NCBI RefSeq assembly: GCF_947241705.1
Contig: NC_079260.1
Span: 124,001 to 188,000 of the forward strand
Origin: Saccharomyces mikatae IFO 1815
Lineage: Eukaryota > Ascomycota > Saccharomycetes > Saccharomycetales > Saccharomycetaceae
Reading direction: 5' to 3'
Length of the DNA stretch: 64,000 nucleotides
Shown: positions 20,058 through 30,641 of the stretch, piece after piece
Layout of the letters: each line of letters starts with the position of its first letter
Numbering within the stretch: position 1 is the stretch's first letter
Position numbers and translations under genes: made by a program
The notes under the pieces: model-generated
What the model was told of the DNA's origin: nothing
What the model saw: the letters and a program-made list of their open reading frames with translations, nothing else
Databases searched by the model: none

Positions 20058-20909
20058 ATGGACAGAGAGGTGAGTGAGTTAGTGGTGTTGCAGCTGATAC
20101 ACACGTTAATTTCGAACAAGAACGAAGAACTGGTCAGGAATGGGGGAGGAATCAACATGATCGGTAACAATCTCCGAATATCACTAGTCAAGTTAACTAA
20201 CGAAATACAGAACAATATGCTAATCAACGAGCTGACGAATTTAAGGAGACAAGGCACTATGGTAAATGGAAACGGAAAACTTGGCATTAACGATATCCTG
20301 ACCATCGTTAAGGGCTTATTTCCCGATTATAGAACAACACTAAATGATGGGCAACTGAGTCTACATGGTTTAGAGATGCATGACATCGAAAAGCTACTTG
20401 TAGAAAAGTGCGACCGATTCAAGAAAACGCAAATTGAACAAATAAGGACGATGGAGGACGAGATATTGAAGAATGGTATAAAGATGGGGGTATCGCAACC
20501 ACAATCGCAACCGCAACAGCATGTACAATCGGCCAAAAGTGGATCTAGTGGCATAGGTACAACCACTACCACGACTACAACACATGGCGTACATAACATG
20601 GACCCAAAGAGAGAAAAACTATTGAAATTATACAGAGACACGGTTCTGAATAAACTAGAGAGCAAGACTGGGAATTTTCGGAAGTTATTCAAGAGCCCCA
20701 ACAATAGGATTATTAAAAATGAGATAAATTACGCAGACCTAAAGAATGAAACACCCGGCAGTGTTCACGAACTGCAACTGATTTTGCAGAAGAGCATAAC
20801 CGACGGTGTGATGCGAGAGGCCATTGGCACGGATGATTGGAAATTGGCCAGACAAGTGCAGTTGGAACTAGACGACACAGTCCAATTCATGAGAAGAGCA
20901 TTAGAATAG
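20058..20909 (+). CDS. EAF5: NuA4 histone acetyltransferase subunit Eaf5
   Basis: 283 residues (about 279 in S. cerevisiae). Eaf5 is a non-essential subunit of NuA4 and forms a submodule with Eaf7 and Eaf3. No enzymatic motif is present. Visible features are a helical N-terminus, a Q-rich stretch around residues 154-166 and a threonine run near 175-183 joining the halves, then a well-conserved C-terminal helical region ending in FMRRALE. The ATG at 20058 is conserved. Confidence 0.95.
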   Translation: MDREVSELVVLQLIHTLISNKNEELVRNGGGINMIGNNLRISLVKLTNEIQNNMLINELTNLRRQGTMVNGNGKLGINDILTIVKGLFPDYRTTLNDGQLSLHGLEMHDIEKLLVEKCDRFKKTQIEQIRTMEDEILKNGIKMGVSQPQSQPQQHVQSAKSGSSGIGTTTTTTTTHGVHNMDPKREKLLKLYRDTVLNKLESKTGNFRKLFKSPNNRIIKNEINYADLKNETPGSVHELQLILQKSITDGVMREAIGTDDWKLARQVQLELDDTVQFMRRALE

Positions 20910-21390
20910 TAGGACAACAAAGATAATTTTCGAAAATAGAATGTCTTGTAACATTATTATTATATACTATTTGATAAAAAAATACACACAATTCTTTTAA
21001 CACAAAGACATATATATATAAATGAAGCAACACATTATTTGAAAACATAATAGGTAGGTAAAAACGGGAAAGAACGCAGGACATACAGAGCAAAGAGTGC
21101 TATGAGTTTGTCCACACACGACAAACTCATAGACATCGCTAGCACGCCCACACTTTTTTTTTGCGAGAAAGCACACACGCTGTTCACATTCTTTCAATAG
21201 AAAAATCAAACAGCACAAATACAAAATAGGAATATAGCACACACGTAGGGAAATTGATTAATTATTAGAAATTAAAGGAGTAGAGGGGAAAAAAAAAGTC
21301 TAATTTATTCATTATTATTCAGTAATCCAAAAAAAAAAAAGAGGATAAGAAAGCAAAAAACATGAAGCTCGCGGGCTTGCTGGTAGTCGC
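20910..21390. other. Convergent 3' intergenic region EAF5 / PMP2
   Basis: AT-rich 3' UTR-like sequence between two convergent genes. At 21105-21132 there is an imperfect inverted repeat built around GAGTTTGTC and GACAAACTC (21105-21113 and 21121-21129), a possible hairpin or bidirectional 3' element. No gene seen. Confidence 0.5.
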
Positions 21391-21522
21391 TTAGAATCTT
21401 TGCAAACCTCTTTGTCTAGCTTGCCATTTTCTGTAGATAATGGTAGCAATGATGGCAATACAAGCCAAACCGACTAGAATGAAAACTAAGATAACACCAC
21501 CTGGTAACGTGTTCATCAACAT
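21391..21522 (-). CDS. PMP2: Plasma-membrane H+-ATPase proteolipid Pmp2
   Basis: 43 residues. A single membrane span (about residues 8-30, VILVFILVGLACIAII) is followed by a basic cytosolic tail (RKWQARQRG). Pmp1 and Pmp2 are small proteolipids that associate with and stimulate Pma1. Sequence and length match the S. cerevisiae protein almost exactly, with about two conservative changes. The start ATG is at 21520-21522 on the minus strand. The long, GC-rich upstream region shared with GTT3 is notable (see findings). Confidence 0.96.
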   Translation of the reverse strand: MLMNTLPGGVILVFILVGLACIAIIATIIYRKWQARQRGLQRF

Positions 21523-22270
21523 CTTTGTATAATTGTTATTGTATTATTTATTATTTTGTATGTATTCGACAGGGAAAAAGAGAAAAAGAGAATAAGAAAC
21601 GAGAAAAAAGTTGAAACGGAAGAAGAATTGATTTTATATTAAGTAAGAGGAAGGGAAGAGAATGAGTTGTGATTACGGAATTTTACTTTTTTTTCACTGT
21701 TTATTTAAACCAATTGGTATGAAAGGAAGAGAAAGAGAGAAAAAAACCTATGTGTTTCGTTAAGAAAATTGAGTATCCGCGCCGGAATAATAGCGAGAGG
21801 TTTTTTCGAAGCCAGGATAGTAAGGGCTGCGGACGGATCTCGAAAACAACTCAACCAAGTGGCAGCGAGTTGCTTTCAGGGTGTTAACCAGCGCTACCGC
21901 AGGCGGCTCTGGATGGGAGCAGACAGAGCCGCCTGAAGCGCGGTTTTGAGGGAGGGTCTTGGCCGCGGTGGCCGGAGGGTTGCGGTAATTTAGTAGCACA
22001 CTCTCGTTTGCCGTGCTTTTTCCGAGTCCCGGAAATCCTTCTCCCTTCCCGAGCGGTTAATGGGTCAAATAGGGTAACCCGTGTATAGTGATGTGACGTA
22101 TGTAATGACGAGGTTTGGCGCGCCACTTGCGGATGCAGTCGTCGCTTGACAACAACACAAAGTACACACATATATTATGTAAATAACATGCGTAGAAGAT
22201 ATCTGTTCACAAGGAGATAGAACAAAACTACGGGCGCAACACAGCTTACTGCAGTTCTTTACAATACAAT
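21523..22270. other. Divergent PMP2 / GTT3 promoter region with GC-rich block
   Basis: About 750 bases. Its middle (about 21775-22140) is near 58% GC, far above the surroundings, and has no convincing protein frame. It contains a 12-bp perfect inverted repeat (21900-21911 / 21924-21935) extended by a second 5-bp pairing. Several GGCGGCT / AGCCGCC words resemble the Ume6 URS1 core, and GGGTAACCC at 22073-22081 resembles a Reb1 site. I read it as a dense promoter, but a structured RNA is possible. Confidence 0.45.
21891..21941. repeat. GC-rich inverted repeat (hairpin potential)
   Basis: CAGGCGGCTCTG at 21900-21911 and its exact complement at 21924-21935 flank a 12-base loop. GCGCT (21891-21895) and AGCGC (21937-21941) can extend the stem across a small internal loop. 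All bases are read directly from the sequence. Confidence 0.85.
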
Positions 22271-23278
22271 ATGTCGAGCAAGTCTACTTTCAGTCGTTGG
22301 AAGAAGGCGGACCTAATTGACCTCGCCAACAAACTGGAAATCGACGGCTTCCCCAACTACGCAAAGAAAAGCGATATGATCGAGAACCTTGAATCGCACT
22401 TGAATCATCTCGAGAAACCAGTGGACTTTAAAGATGACTACCCGGAACTAAAGTCGTTTTATGAGTCGATGACAGTGGACCAGTCTAGGGATGAACGGAA
22501 CGTGTCCGGATCCACGCCCGGATCCGGGCGTGAATTCTTTGACACGGCGACGAATGATTCTGATCTGGAGAAAGCGTATATCAAAGAGGATGATGAGAAG
22601 TCGCAATCTGGCGATGAAGGAAGCGCGACAAAGCGTCTTCCTGACAAGAATGCAAGTTCAACCACGAAAACAAACTTTAATCTGTTGGACTTCAGTTCAA
22701 ACAACGATTCGTCTGCCTCTGCGTTGAGGAAGTTCAAGTTTGATTTTCAAGAATACCTCTCTGACATTAAATATCGTGCACAGAAAATTAATGAGAACGT
22801 TCAGGACTACCTGTCCACCATCTCCTCTGTTGACACAATTTTTTCCTTGGTAGAGTTTTCTTTTCTAATGAGAGGCATATTATTAGCCGCCGGGCGGCCA
22901 ACTTCCTCCTCTTCGCTCGCATCGTCTCTGGAAGCCGCAGTTGCCGCTCATAACAAATACCAAGGTACACTTGATTTCTGCCTACCAATACTTACGTGGC
23001 TACTCTTTTTCAGAGGCATTCCTACATTAGTCTCATACTACGTCAACTTTATCCGCTATGACCTGGACATCGAATTGGACCCAATGACTTTCAATCTTAC
23101 GAAATTCTTGATTTCTTTGGCAATCTTCAAAAGCTGTAATAATAAAAACATAGATTTCCATTCTTTCGAGTTCGTTAATCAAGTATGGACCCAGCTCTAT
23201 ACAGTGAATTACTCCCTTGGTATGATACCCCTGGTATTCTCTATCGTCAACTGCTTGCTGACTCTGTACGTGCTATAG
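22271..23278 (+). CDS. GTT3: Gtt3, nuclear-periphery membrane protein of uncertain function
   Basis: 335 residues. The N-terminus has a SAP/HeH-like helix-extension-helix (KKADLIDLANKLEI, residues 11-24), a fold used in DNA- or lamina-linked membrane proteins. A Ser/Asp/Glu-rich linker (about 70-150) follows, then four or so hydrophobic segments between about 190 and the C-terminus (LLEF, TWLLFF, FLISLAIF, SIVNCLLTLYVL). The S. cerevisiae protein is described as possibly linked to glutathione metabolism, but there is no GST domain here. Confidence 0.95.
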   Translation: MSSKSTFSRWKKADLIDLANKLEIDGFPNYAKKSDMIENLESHLNHLEKPVDFKDDYPELKSFYESMTVDQSRDERNVSGSTPGSGREFFDTATNDSDLEKAYIKEDDEKSQSGDEGSATKRLPDKNASSTTKTNFNLLDFSSNNDSSASALRKFKFDFQEYLSDIKYRAQKINENVQDYLSTISSVDTIFSLVEFSFLMRGILLAAGRPTSSSSLASSLEAAVAAHNKYQGTLDFCLPILTWLLFFRGIPTLVSYYVNFIRYDLDIELDPMTFNLTKFLISLAIFKSCNNKNIDFHSFEFVNQVWTQLYTVNYSLGMIPLVFSIVNCLLTLYVL

Positions 23279-23385
23279 TAGTATATTCTCTTATATATGT
23301 ATGTCCGCGCACGCATGCCGCGATCGTGTACATAATGCTCTGTATTATTGTAATAAACATTTCTCCTCCTTTCTCTTTTCTTTGC

Positions 23386-24831
23386 TTAGAAGACACCACT
23401 TGCGTCAATTAGCATTTTGTAGATTTGGATGTTTTGAAACGGTGGAATGACTTCATTGCTGAACATCGGACCCATTCCAATGAATATAGACGCCATGTCA
23501 CTGCAATTGCCGAAGTTGTATCCGTGTGTCCCCATAGTGCCGCCATGTATTCCACTCGCTTCTTTCACAATAGCATAGTGCTCATCCGGGAGAATCCAGA
23601 TATCACCCACTCTATCGTCATATGCATGCGACTCGTTATTGTATTGGAAATATCTCCAGCTTGGGTCGAAATCCTCTTTTAGGATCACGTGAAATTTTCT
23701 AGAAATTTCGTCTCCATAAACTTTCCGTAGTTGGAATTTTATTAAGTCGCGAATCCATTGCCTGTTGCGAGGGTCTTTTACGTATGCCATCATCATGGGA
23801 CCCTCGTTATAAAAGTGCGATATAAACGCAGACATTGTGTCACCCGGGAACATCCTTTCCCATACTACAACATGCTCACCGCTTTCCGTGTCAATATTGT
23901 TCATCCCATGGTCACTTACAACCATAACATTGCTTATTTTCAGTAAGTTTCTTTTATGTAAACCTTCCATCAAGTGGCGGAAAAACTTATCAATTTCATT
24001 GATCAACTTTTGTAGTCGCTTATCTCGTAAATCGTATCCGAAATCGTGACCATACGAATCAACATTAGGGATATAACTTAGTACCAACTCAGGTCTATCT
24101 TCTAGCAGAGGCATATCCACGTATTGGAAGATTTGAGATAGTTTCTCTTGGAGTGTTTCCGAATGATTAAAGTTGTCAAAATAAAAGGGCATTCTTTCCC
24201 TAGGTACTTCCTGGTATTCCTCGTATGTAATATCACTTCCAGGCCACATGTGCGTGGCCACTTTGTACTGGCCTTGTGTTTTCGTTTGAAGTAATTGCCA
24301 GATGGGATCAGCAGCATTACTCCAGATTCTTGGGTCGAGGTTGTTTGGTCTAAATTCACTACCGGTGGAATCATCCCAGAATATATTGGAAACAATACCG
24401 TGCTCAATGGGGTGTTTCCCTGTCACCATACTCCAGTGGTTAGGAAAAGTCTGTGTGGGAAAGCTCGGTATCATGTACGGTGTAGTGGTGATATTCATAT
24501 CGTACGATGACTGTAAATTGTGCAAGTTGTGAAGAAAAGGCGTATGTTTCGCATTTATCAATCTCGGATGAAACCCATCAATCGATACCAATATTGTCAA
24601 AGTCTTGAAATCATGCGTACCGTTATAATAGGTATTTGATCTATTCATAATTTTTTGTCGTCCAACATCATAAGCTCTGGAGCATTTTGAATATGATGAG
24701 AGTAACCAGATGACAGTTATAATGCAAAGCAAAAATTTCAATAACTGGCACCGTGGCACTGTGTAGGATTTTGCTCTAGCATCACCCTCATTATTCTTTT
24801 CAAGGTCAATATGATGCTGCAAAAGAAGCAT
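23386..24831 (-). CDS. NPP2: Nucleotide pyrophosphatase/phosphodiesterase Npp2
   Basis: 481 residues, type II membrane protein. A short cytosolic N-terminus and one span near residues 30-48 (LLKFLLCIITVIWLL) are followed by an extracellular or lumenal alkaline-phosphatase-superfamily domain. The first metal aspartate is in VSIDGFHP, the threonine nucleophile is in FPTQTFPNHWS, and later metal ligands are in NVDSYGHDFG, VSDHGMNN and GTHGYN. NPPs cleave nucleotide phosphoanhydride bonds; in yeast Npp1 and Npp2 help scavenge phosphate from extracellular nucleotides. Several N-glycosylation sequons are present. Confidence 0.95.
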   Translation of the reverse strand: MLLLQHHIDLEKNNEGDARAKSYTVPRCQLLKFLLCIITVIWLLSSYSKCSRAYDVGRQKIMNRSNTYYNGTHDFKTLTILVSIDGFHPRLINAKHTPFLHNLHNLQSSYDMNITTTPYMIPSFPTQTFPNHWSMVTGKHPIEHGIVSNIFWDDSTGSEFRPNNLDPRIWSNAADPIWQLLQTKTQGQYKVATHMWPGSDITYEEYQEVPRERMPFYFDNFNHSETLQEKLSQIFQYVDMPLLEDRPELVLSYIPNVDSYGHDFGYDLRDKRLQKLINEIDKFFRHLMEGLHKRNLLKISNVMVVSDHGMNNIDTESGEHVVVWERMFPGDTMSAFISHFYNEGPMMMAYVKDPRNRQWIRDLIKFQLRKVYGDEISRKFHVILKEDFDPSWRYFQYNNESHAYDDRVGDIWILPDEHYAIVKEASGIHGGTMGTHGYNFGNCSDMASIFIGMGPMFSNEVIPPFQNIQIYKMLIDASGVF

Positions 24832-25241
24832 ACTGTACTTCGAAAAGGTCTTCTTTGTTGCTTTGAATTTATTTTGTGGCCTGTGTATTTATTGCCTGCA
24901 ATTTCCGGTGTTTTGGTTGTATAAACCCTGAACTAGCGTTCATCGACAAACAGCAAGCTGCTCAATTGATAACGGAGCTTACAAGGAATAATTGCAAAGC
25001 AATTAGAGTTTGCTACTATATGTAGTGATAATCGCCTTAGTGTTCTTTTTGTTACTCTATTACCCTGGATTTGAGGCTGTTTGTTTTTCCGCTGTTATTT
25101 TTTTTTTCAAGCATTGGCAAATGAAAAAGAAAACATACTTTAATCGATTAGTTTAATTTGAATACGTATTATATGATCCTTCCCTTGTTGGGATGTTTGT
25201 GTTTCCAAGGCAATATATGCTAATTCATAACAAGGTTTCTA
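24832..25241. other. Divergent intergenic region NPP2 / EDC3
   Basis: 410 bases of AT-rich promoter-type DNA. No gene, RNA or repeat recognised. Confidence 0.5.
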
Positions 25242-25459
25242 ATGTCACAATTTGTTGGTTTCGGTGTACAAGTGGAGCTAAAAGACGGGAAGCTCATTCA
25301 GGGGAAAATTGCCAAGGCAACTTCAAAAGGATTGACTTTAAATGACGTTCAATTTGGCGATGGTGGTAAATCTCAAGCTTTTAAAGTGAGAGCATCTAGA
25401 CTCAAGGATTTAAAGGTTCTAACTGTTGCCTCTCCAGCTGGTAAAAGAAAGCAACAAAG

Positions 25460-25508
<49 letters not shown>

Positions 25509-26930
25509 CCAAATGATTATAGTCAAAATCGTGGCGAACATATTGATTGGCAAGATGACGATGTGAGTAAGATAAAACAACAAGAAGATTTTGACTTTCA
25601 AAGAAATTTGGGCATGTTTAACAAGAAAGACGTTTTTGCGCAATTAAAACAAAATGACGATATACTACCAGAGAATAGATTACAGGGACATAATAGAAAA
25701 CAACCTCAGCTGCAACAAAATAATTATCAGAACGATGAATTGGTTATTCCAGATGCAAAGAAAGACTCTTGGAACAAAATTTCTTCAAAAAGCGAGCAAA
25801 GCGCGCAGCAACCTCAGCCGCAACAAGATCAAGATGATGAATTGTTGGAAGATGATGACCATGAATATGACGTGGATGATATCGACGACCCTAGATACTT
25901 ACCAATAACTCAGTCTTTGAACATCACACATTTGCTTCACTCCGCAACTAGTTCTCCATCTATAGATGACAAAACTAAAAATACAGTTATAAACGATAAG
26001 GACCAGGTACTAGCTAAATTAGGTCAGATGATCATCAGTCAATCGAGATCGAACTCAACGTCCTTACCAGCTGCAAACAAACAAACAACCATAAAATCAA
26101 AGAACACTAAGCAAACCATCCCGATGGCCACCCCAGTTCAACTACTAGAAATGGAGAGTATTACATCTGAATTTTTCAGTATTAATTCATCCGTATTATT
26201 AGAAAATTTTGCTGTAAATGCATCGTTCTTTCTTAAACAGAAGCTAGGTGGCCGTGCACGTTTACGTTTACAGAATTCTAACCCGGAACCTTTGGTAGTA
26301 ATACTAGCCTCAGATTCCAACAGATCTGGTGCCAAAGCTTTGGCGTTGGGTAGACATCTTTGCCAGGCGGGTCATATTCGTGTTATAACATTATTTACAT
26401 GCTCTCAAAATGAACTACAAGACCCCATGGTTAAGCAGCAAACGGAGGTCTATAAAAAGTGTGGCGGAAAGATCGTGAATAGTGTATCTTCGCTTGAATC
26501 TGCCATGGAGACATTAAACAGCCCTGTGGAAATTGTCATTGATGCCATGCAGGGCTACGATTGCACATTAAGCGATCTGGCAGGTACATCGGAAACTATT
26601 GAAACCAGAATCAAAAGCATGATATTATGGTGTAACAAACAGCGAGGCTCCACCAAAGTATGGTCTCTGGATATTCCAAATGGGTTTGATGCGGGCTCCG
26701 GTCTGCCAGATATCTTTTTCTCTGAAAGGATTGAAGCCACAGGGATTATTTGTTCAGGCTGGCCGTTGATTGCCATCAATAATTTGACGACAAATTTACC
26801 CAGTCTAGAAGACGCTGTTTTGATCGATATGGGTATTCCACAGGGTGCCTATTCACAAAGAACTTCTTTGCGCAAATTCCAACGCTGTGATCTCTTTGTT
26901 ACTGACGGGGCTTTACTGCTGGATTTGTAA
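25242..26930 (+). CDS. EDC3: mRNA decapping enhancer Edc3
   Basis: 562 residues (551 recalled for S. cerevisiae). Edc3 is a P-body scaffold that binds Dcp2 and Dhh1. Order: divergent LSm domain (about 1-66); a pure glutamine tract encoded by about 16 consecutive CAA codons (25461-25508); the FDF motif (QEDFDFQRNLGMFNKKDVF, near residues 110-130) that binds Dhh1; an acidic disordered linker; and a C-terminal YjeF_N Rossmann-like domain (about 300-562) that dimerises. The length difference from S. cerevisiae is about the size of the glutamine expansion. The start ATG precedes the conserved MSQFVGFGVQVELKDG. Confidence 0.97.
25461..25508 (+). repeat. CAA trinucleotide repeat in EDC3
   Basis: About 16 uninterrupted CAA codons giving polyglutamine between the LSm domain and the FDF motif. 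Uninterrupted trinucleotide runs are length-unstable. Confidence 0.9.
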
Positions 26931-27470
26931 ACCAAGAACTACTTGCGCCTAAGCCGAAAAAATATGTAGAAACTTACAATAAGGAATGAGGGGCACACAA
27001 TGCCAATACAACAAAGTGTTCACGCTCACAACGATAAAGACTACATATATATATCAGATAAGATAGTATAACCAAGCATCTGAATAAATTTTCTTTCCCG
27101 GGTAATGCGCCCTTAAGGAGGACTCAAAAGGAAAAGGAAAAAAATACGAATGAATAGAAAGAAAAAATGAACCCTTTCCTGTGATTGATAATAATACAAT
27201 CTCGTATTATAAAGAATATTAGGCATCAATTCAAAACTGTACAGTTCTATCAGTGTGATCAACTTTTGGTGTGAGTCTACTTTCCTTTCCGTTTATTTTC
27301 GTTGGCTTGCTATTTGATCTCCTACTTTTCCTTTAGTTGTTAAAATAAGGTATTATATATTTATACAACCCTATAAAAAGCCATTTGTCAATTTTTTCAA
27401 TTCCACGAAGGCAGAAACTGAGAAAACTATAAGGTCGTTTTCCTTCTGTACTATATATATATTTGCAGCT
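26931..27470. other. EDC3 / VAC8 intergenic region
   Basis: 540 bases, AT-rich, with TATA-like words close to VAC8 (27353 and 27452). No RNA gene or mobile element seen. Confidence 0.5.
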
Positions 27471-29207
27471 ATGGGTTCATGTTGTAGTTGCTTGAGAGAT
27501 TCTTCAGACGAGGCCAGTGTCTCGCCAATTGCCGAAAATGAAAGAGAGGCGGTGACCTTATTACTAGGGTACTTGGAAGATAAAGATCAATTGGATTTTT
27601 ACTCTGGGGGTCCACTGAAGGCCTTAACAACTTTGGTTTATTCAGATAACCTAAATTTGCAGAGGAGCGCTGCTTTGGCATTCGCGGAAATCACTGAAAA
27701 ATATGTCCGTCAGGTCTCTAGAGAAGTATTAGAACCTATCTTAATACTATTACAAAGTCAAGACCCACAGATTCAAGTGGCTGCTTGTGCAGCTCTAGGT
27801 AATTTGGCTGTTAATAATGAAAATAAACTGTTGATAGTGGAGATGGGAGGCTTAGAACCATTAATAAATCAAATGATGGGTGACAACGTTGAAGTTCAAT
27901 GTAATGCAGTTGGATGCATTACGAATTTAGCTACAAGAGATGACAATAAACACAAGATTGCTACTTCCGGCGCTTTAATTCCATTAACCAAACTGGCAAA
28001 ATCCAAGCACATTAGAGTCCAGAGAAATGCTACAGGTGCGTTATTAAATATGACACATTCCGAAGAAAATAGAAAAGAATTGGTTAACGCGGGTGCTGTT
28101 CCTGTATTGGTATCTTTATTGTCATCTACTGATCCTGATGTTCAGTATTATTGTACCACTGCCCTATCGAATATAGCGGTGGATGAGGCCAATCGCAAGA
28201 AGTTAGCCCAAACTGAGCCAAGATTAGTCTCCAAATTGGTGAGTCTGATGGACTCTCCATCATCTAGAGTAAAATGTCAAGCTACTTTGGCCTTACGAAA
28301 CCTAGCATCCGATACAAGTTATCAATTAGAAATTGTAAGAGCTGGCGGTTTGCCTCATTTAGTAAAATTGATTCAAAGTGATTCTATACCACTAGTTTTG
28401 GCGAGCGTAGCATGTATTAGAAATATTTCTATTCATCCATTAAATGAAGGATTAATTGTTGATGCTGGTTTCTTGAAGCCATTAGTAAAATTATTGGATT
28501 ATAAAGATTCCGAAGAAATTCAGTGTCACGCCGTATCTACTTTGAGAAATTTGGCAGCATCTTCTGAAAAAAACAGAAAAGAGTTCTTTGAAAGTGGTGC
28601 TGTGGAAAAATGTAAAGAACTAGCTTTAGATTCACCTGTTAGTGTTCAAAGTGAAATCTCTGCATGTTTTGCTATTTTGGCCTTGGCAGATGTCTCTAAA
28701 TTGGATCTGCTGGAAGCCAATATTTTGGATGCTTTGATCCCTATGACTTTCTCCCAGAATCAAGAAGTCTCTGGTAATGCAGCTGCTGCTTTGGCAAATC
28801 TATGCTCAAGGGTGAACAATTACACAAAGATTATTGAAGCATGGGATCGTCCGAATGAAGGCATTCGTGGATTTTTGATTAGATTTTTAAAAAGTGACTA
28901 TGCCACGTTTGAACACATCGCACTGTGGACAATTTTACAATTGCTAGAAAGTCATAACGATAAGGTTGAGGATTTGGTTAAGAATGACGATGACATTATT
29001 AACGGAGTAAGAAAAATGGCAGATGCAACTTTTGACCGTTTACAAAGATCAGGAATCGATGTTAAAAATCCGGGGAGTAACAACAACTCTAATTCGAATG
29101 ATAACAATAGTAATAGTAATGATACAGGTTCTGAACATCAGCCTGTAGAGGACGCAAGTTTGGAATTGTATAATATTACTCAACAGATTTTACAATTTTT
29201 ACATTGA
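27471..29207 (+). CDS. VAC8: Vacuolar armadillo-repeat protein Vac8
   Basis: 578 residues, the usual length. The N-terminus [11 protein letters not shown] gives N-myristoylation at Gly2 and palmitoylation at Cys4, Cys5 and Cys7, which anchor it to the vacuole membrane. The rest is about 11-12 armadillo repeats (about residues 35-510), each with the LxxLLxS...NAAGALxNL pattern. The tail is short and N/S-rich (about 530-555). Vac8 acts in vacuole inheritance with Vac17, in nucleus-vacuole junctions with Nvj1, in homotypic fusion and in the Cvt pathway with Atg13. Confidence 0.98.
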   Translation: MGSCCSCLRDSSDEASVSPIAENEREAVTLLLGYLEDKDQLDFYSGGPLKALTTLVYSDNLNLQRSAALAFAEITEKYVRQVSREVLEPILILLQSQDPQIQVAACAALGNLAVNNENKLLIVEMGGLEPLINQMMGDNVEVQCNAVGCITNLATRDDNKHKIATSGALIPLTKLAKSKHIRVQRNATGALLNMTHSEENRKELVNAGAVPVLVSLLSSTDPDVQYYCTTALSNIAVDEANRKKLAQTEPRLVSKLVSLMDSPSSRVKCQATLALRNLASDTSYQLEIVRAGGLPHLVKLIQSDSIPLVLASVACIRNISIHPLNEGLIVDAGFLKPLVKLLDYKDSEEIQCHAVSTLRNLAASSEKNRKEFFESGAVEKCKELALDSPVSVQSEISACFAILALADVSKLDLLEANILDALIPMTFSQNQEVSGNAAAALANLCSRVNNYTKIIEAWDRPNEGIRGFLIRFLKSDYATFEHIALWTILQLLESHNDKVEDLVKNDDDIINGVRKMADATFDRLQRSGIDVKNPGSNNNSNSNDNNSNSNDTGSEHQPVEDASLELYNITQQILQFLH

Positions 29208-29739
29208 TTTCTTCTACTAAAACGGGACTAGGCATTATAATTTTAACCAAACATTTCTTCTCAGACTTTTTTTTTCTTTCTATTTCTTTCACCATCTTTC
29301 AACCTTTGTTTTTGTCACATCACTCAACTCTCTCTTCTCTATTCTAATATCAATCGATTTTTTTATTTTATTTTTTGTCTAATAAAAGAAGAAAAAAATA
29401 CTTAAAAACGATGTAAAGGTTATCTCTGATTTTATGGTGATATGTGCTTCTCATTTTCGTAATCCTTCTAGACGATTGAAATTCCAGAAAGTTTAAACTA
29501 CGGATGGTTTTTGTTTATTATCCAATGTCAACTATAATGAGGCAATTTCAAAAGAAGAAAGACATAATGGGGGAAAGAAAGATAACATGTATAAATGAAT
29601 CTTAGATAGAATCTATATCATTGTTTTTAGGCTATATTGTAATAAAAATCGCAATCGAGAATAATCTTTCTCTCTCCTTCTGGTATTATAAAGTTAAAAA
29701 GAATAGAGACGAGCCCATAAATCCCTGGTGGACAAAAAT
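29208..29739. other. VAC8 3' flank
   Basis: About 530 bases of AT-rich 3' sequence before the tRNA-Gln gene. Nothing else recognised. Confidence 0.5.
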
Positions 29740-29811
29740 AGGTCTTACCCGGATTCGAACCGGGGTTGTCCGGATCAAAACCGAAAGTGATAACCACTAC
29801 ACTATAAAACC
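29740..29811 (-). tRNA. tRNA-Gln (UUG)
   Basis: 72 nt on the minus strand, no intron. Acceptor GGTTTTA pairs with TAAGACC; the D arm contains TAGTGTAGTGGTTATC (A box). The anticodon loop TTTTGAT carries TTG, and the T arm CCCCGGTTCGAATCCGGG contains the B box. It decodes CAA, the codon used in the EDC3 glutamine run. Confidence 0.97.
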
Positions 29812-29979
29812 TCTTAATTATGTAAAAGAGGCTCAATTCAGTGTACTTTACCTAATATACCTAATAAGAATACTTTCAGTTTCAGATGGCGCAATTTACA
29901 TCCAAAATTCTTTATACAGTAGATTCCAGTCACCTTTTTCTCGCTATATGTAACTTTGTGTCCACTGATGAAAGTATAA

Positions 29980-30310
29980 AAGTAAGAAAAATTGGAACTT
30001 TGAGATAATTAATGGGATTCCATCATTGATAAAGGCAATATTATTAAGTATACAGGATATACTAGAAGATTTCCTCGAGGGTACAGGTGTCCAAAAGTGG
30101 AAATTAGTAGTCCTACATAATAATATGCCTACTCCTTTTTTTCTTTTTGTATGTTTTCATCCATTATCCTATTTCATTATTAATCCTTGCGTTTCCTACT
30201 AACTTTCACGATCATTTTCTCACTATTTATGTCATCTCCTTAAACGGTGTATGATGATAACTAGAAGTGTGAGTACTACTCAAAGACAGTAGTTAGTCTT
30301 TATTCAGGTA
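29980..30310 (-). mobile_element. Degenerate solo delta LTR upstream of tRNA-Gln
   Basis: About 330 bases that follow the delta LTR on the minus strand from end to end at reduced identity (GGGATTCC, CTAGAAG, ATCCTATT, GTGTATGATGATAACTAG blocks in the right order). No target duplication is legible, so it is an old insertion. It begins about 170 bases upstream of the tRNA-Gln 5' end, as expected for Ty1-type targeting. Confidence 0.75.
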
Positions 30311-30641
30311 GCTTCAACATCTGTGCAAGTTCCTAGGCATGATCGTGAAGATAATCTCATTCTTGAGTTATCCTTGCAAGACATCTATCATTTAGGCTTT
30401 AAAAATCGGGTAACCGCCCCGGAGCAGTGGATGTAAAAAAGGGTGAGCACCGTAAACCCAACTATACGTTTTAGACATACTATCAAAGTGAAGCTTCTGA
30501 TAGATTTTCCAGTTTGCCACATTTAGTACATAGTGTAATTTCTACATTAGAGATAGTATTTGGATAGAATTTAGAACGCAAGACTAGAATTCTAGGAGTA
30601 TTTTATAAGGCACATCGTAAAAAAGAAACGAATTAGGAAAG
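30311..30641. other. UBC8 promoter region
   Basis: About 330 bases. CGGGTAACCG at 30407-30416 matches the Reb1 core CGGGTAA. No gene seen. Confidence 0.5.

Noticed and set aside
21521-22270. Possible tRNA in the GC-rich PMP2 / GTT3 region
   Set aside because: No A-box/B-box pair with cloverleaf pairing could be found.
22788-22988. Antisense frame within GTT3
   Set aside because: Overlaps a conserved membrane-protein gene entirely and has no own promoter or similarity.
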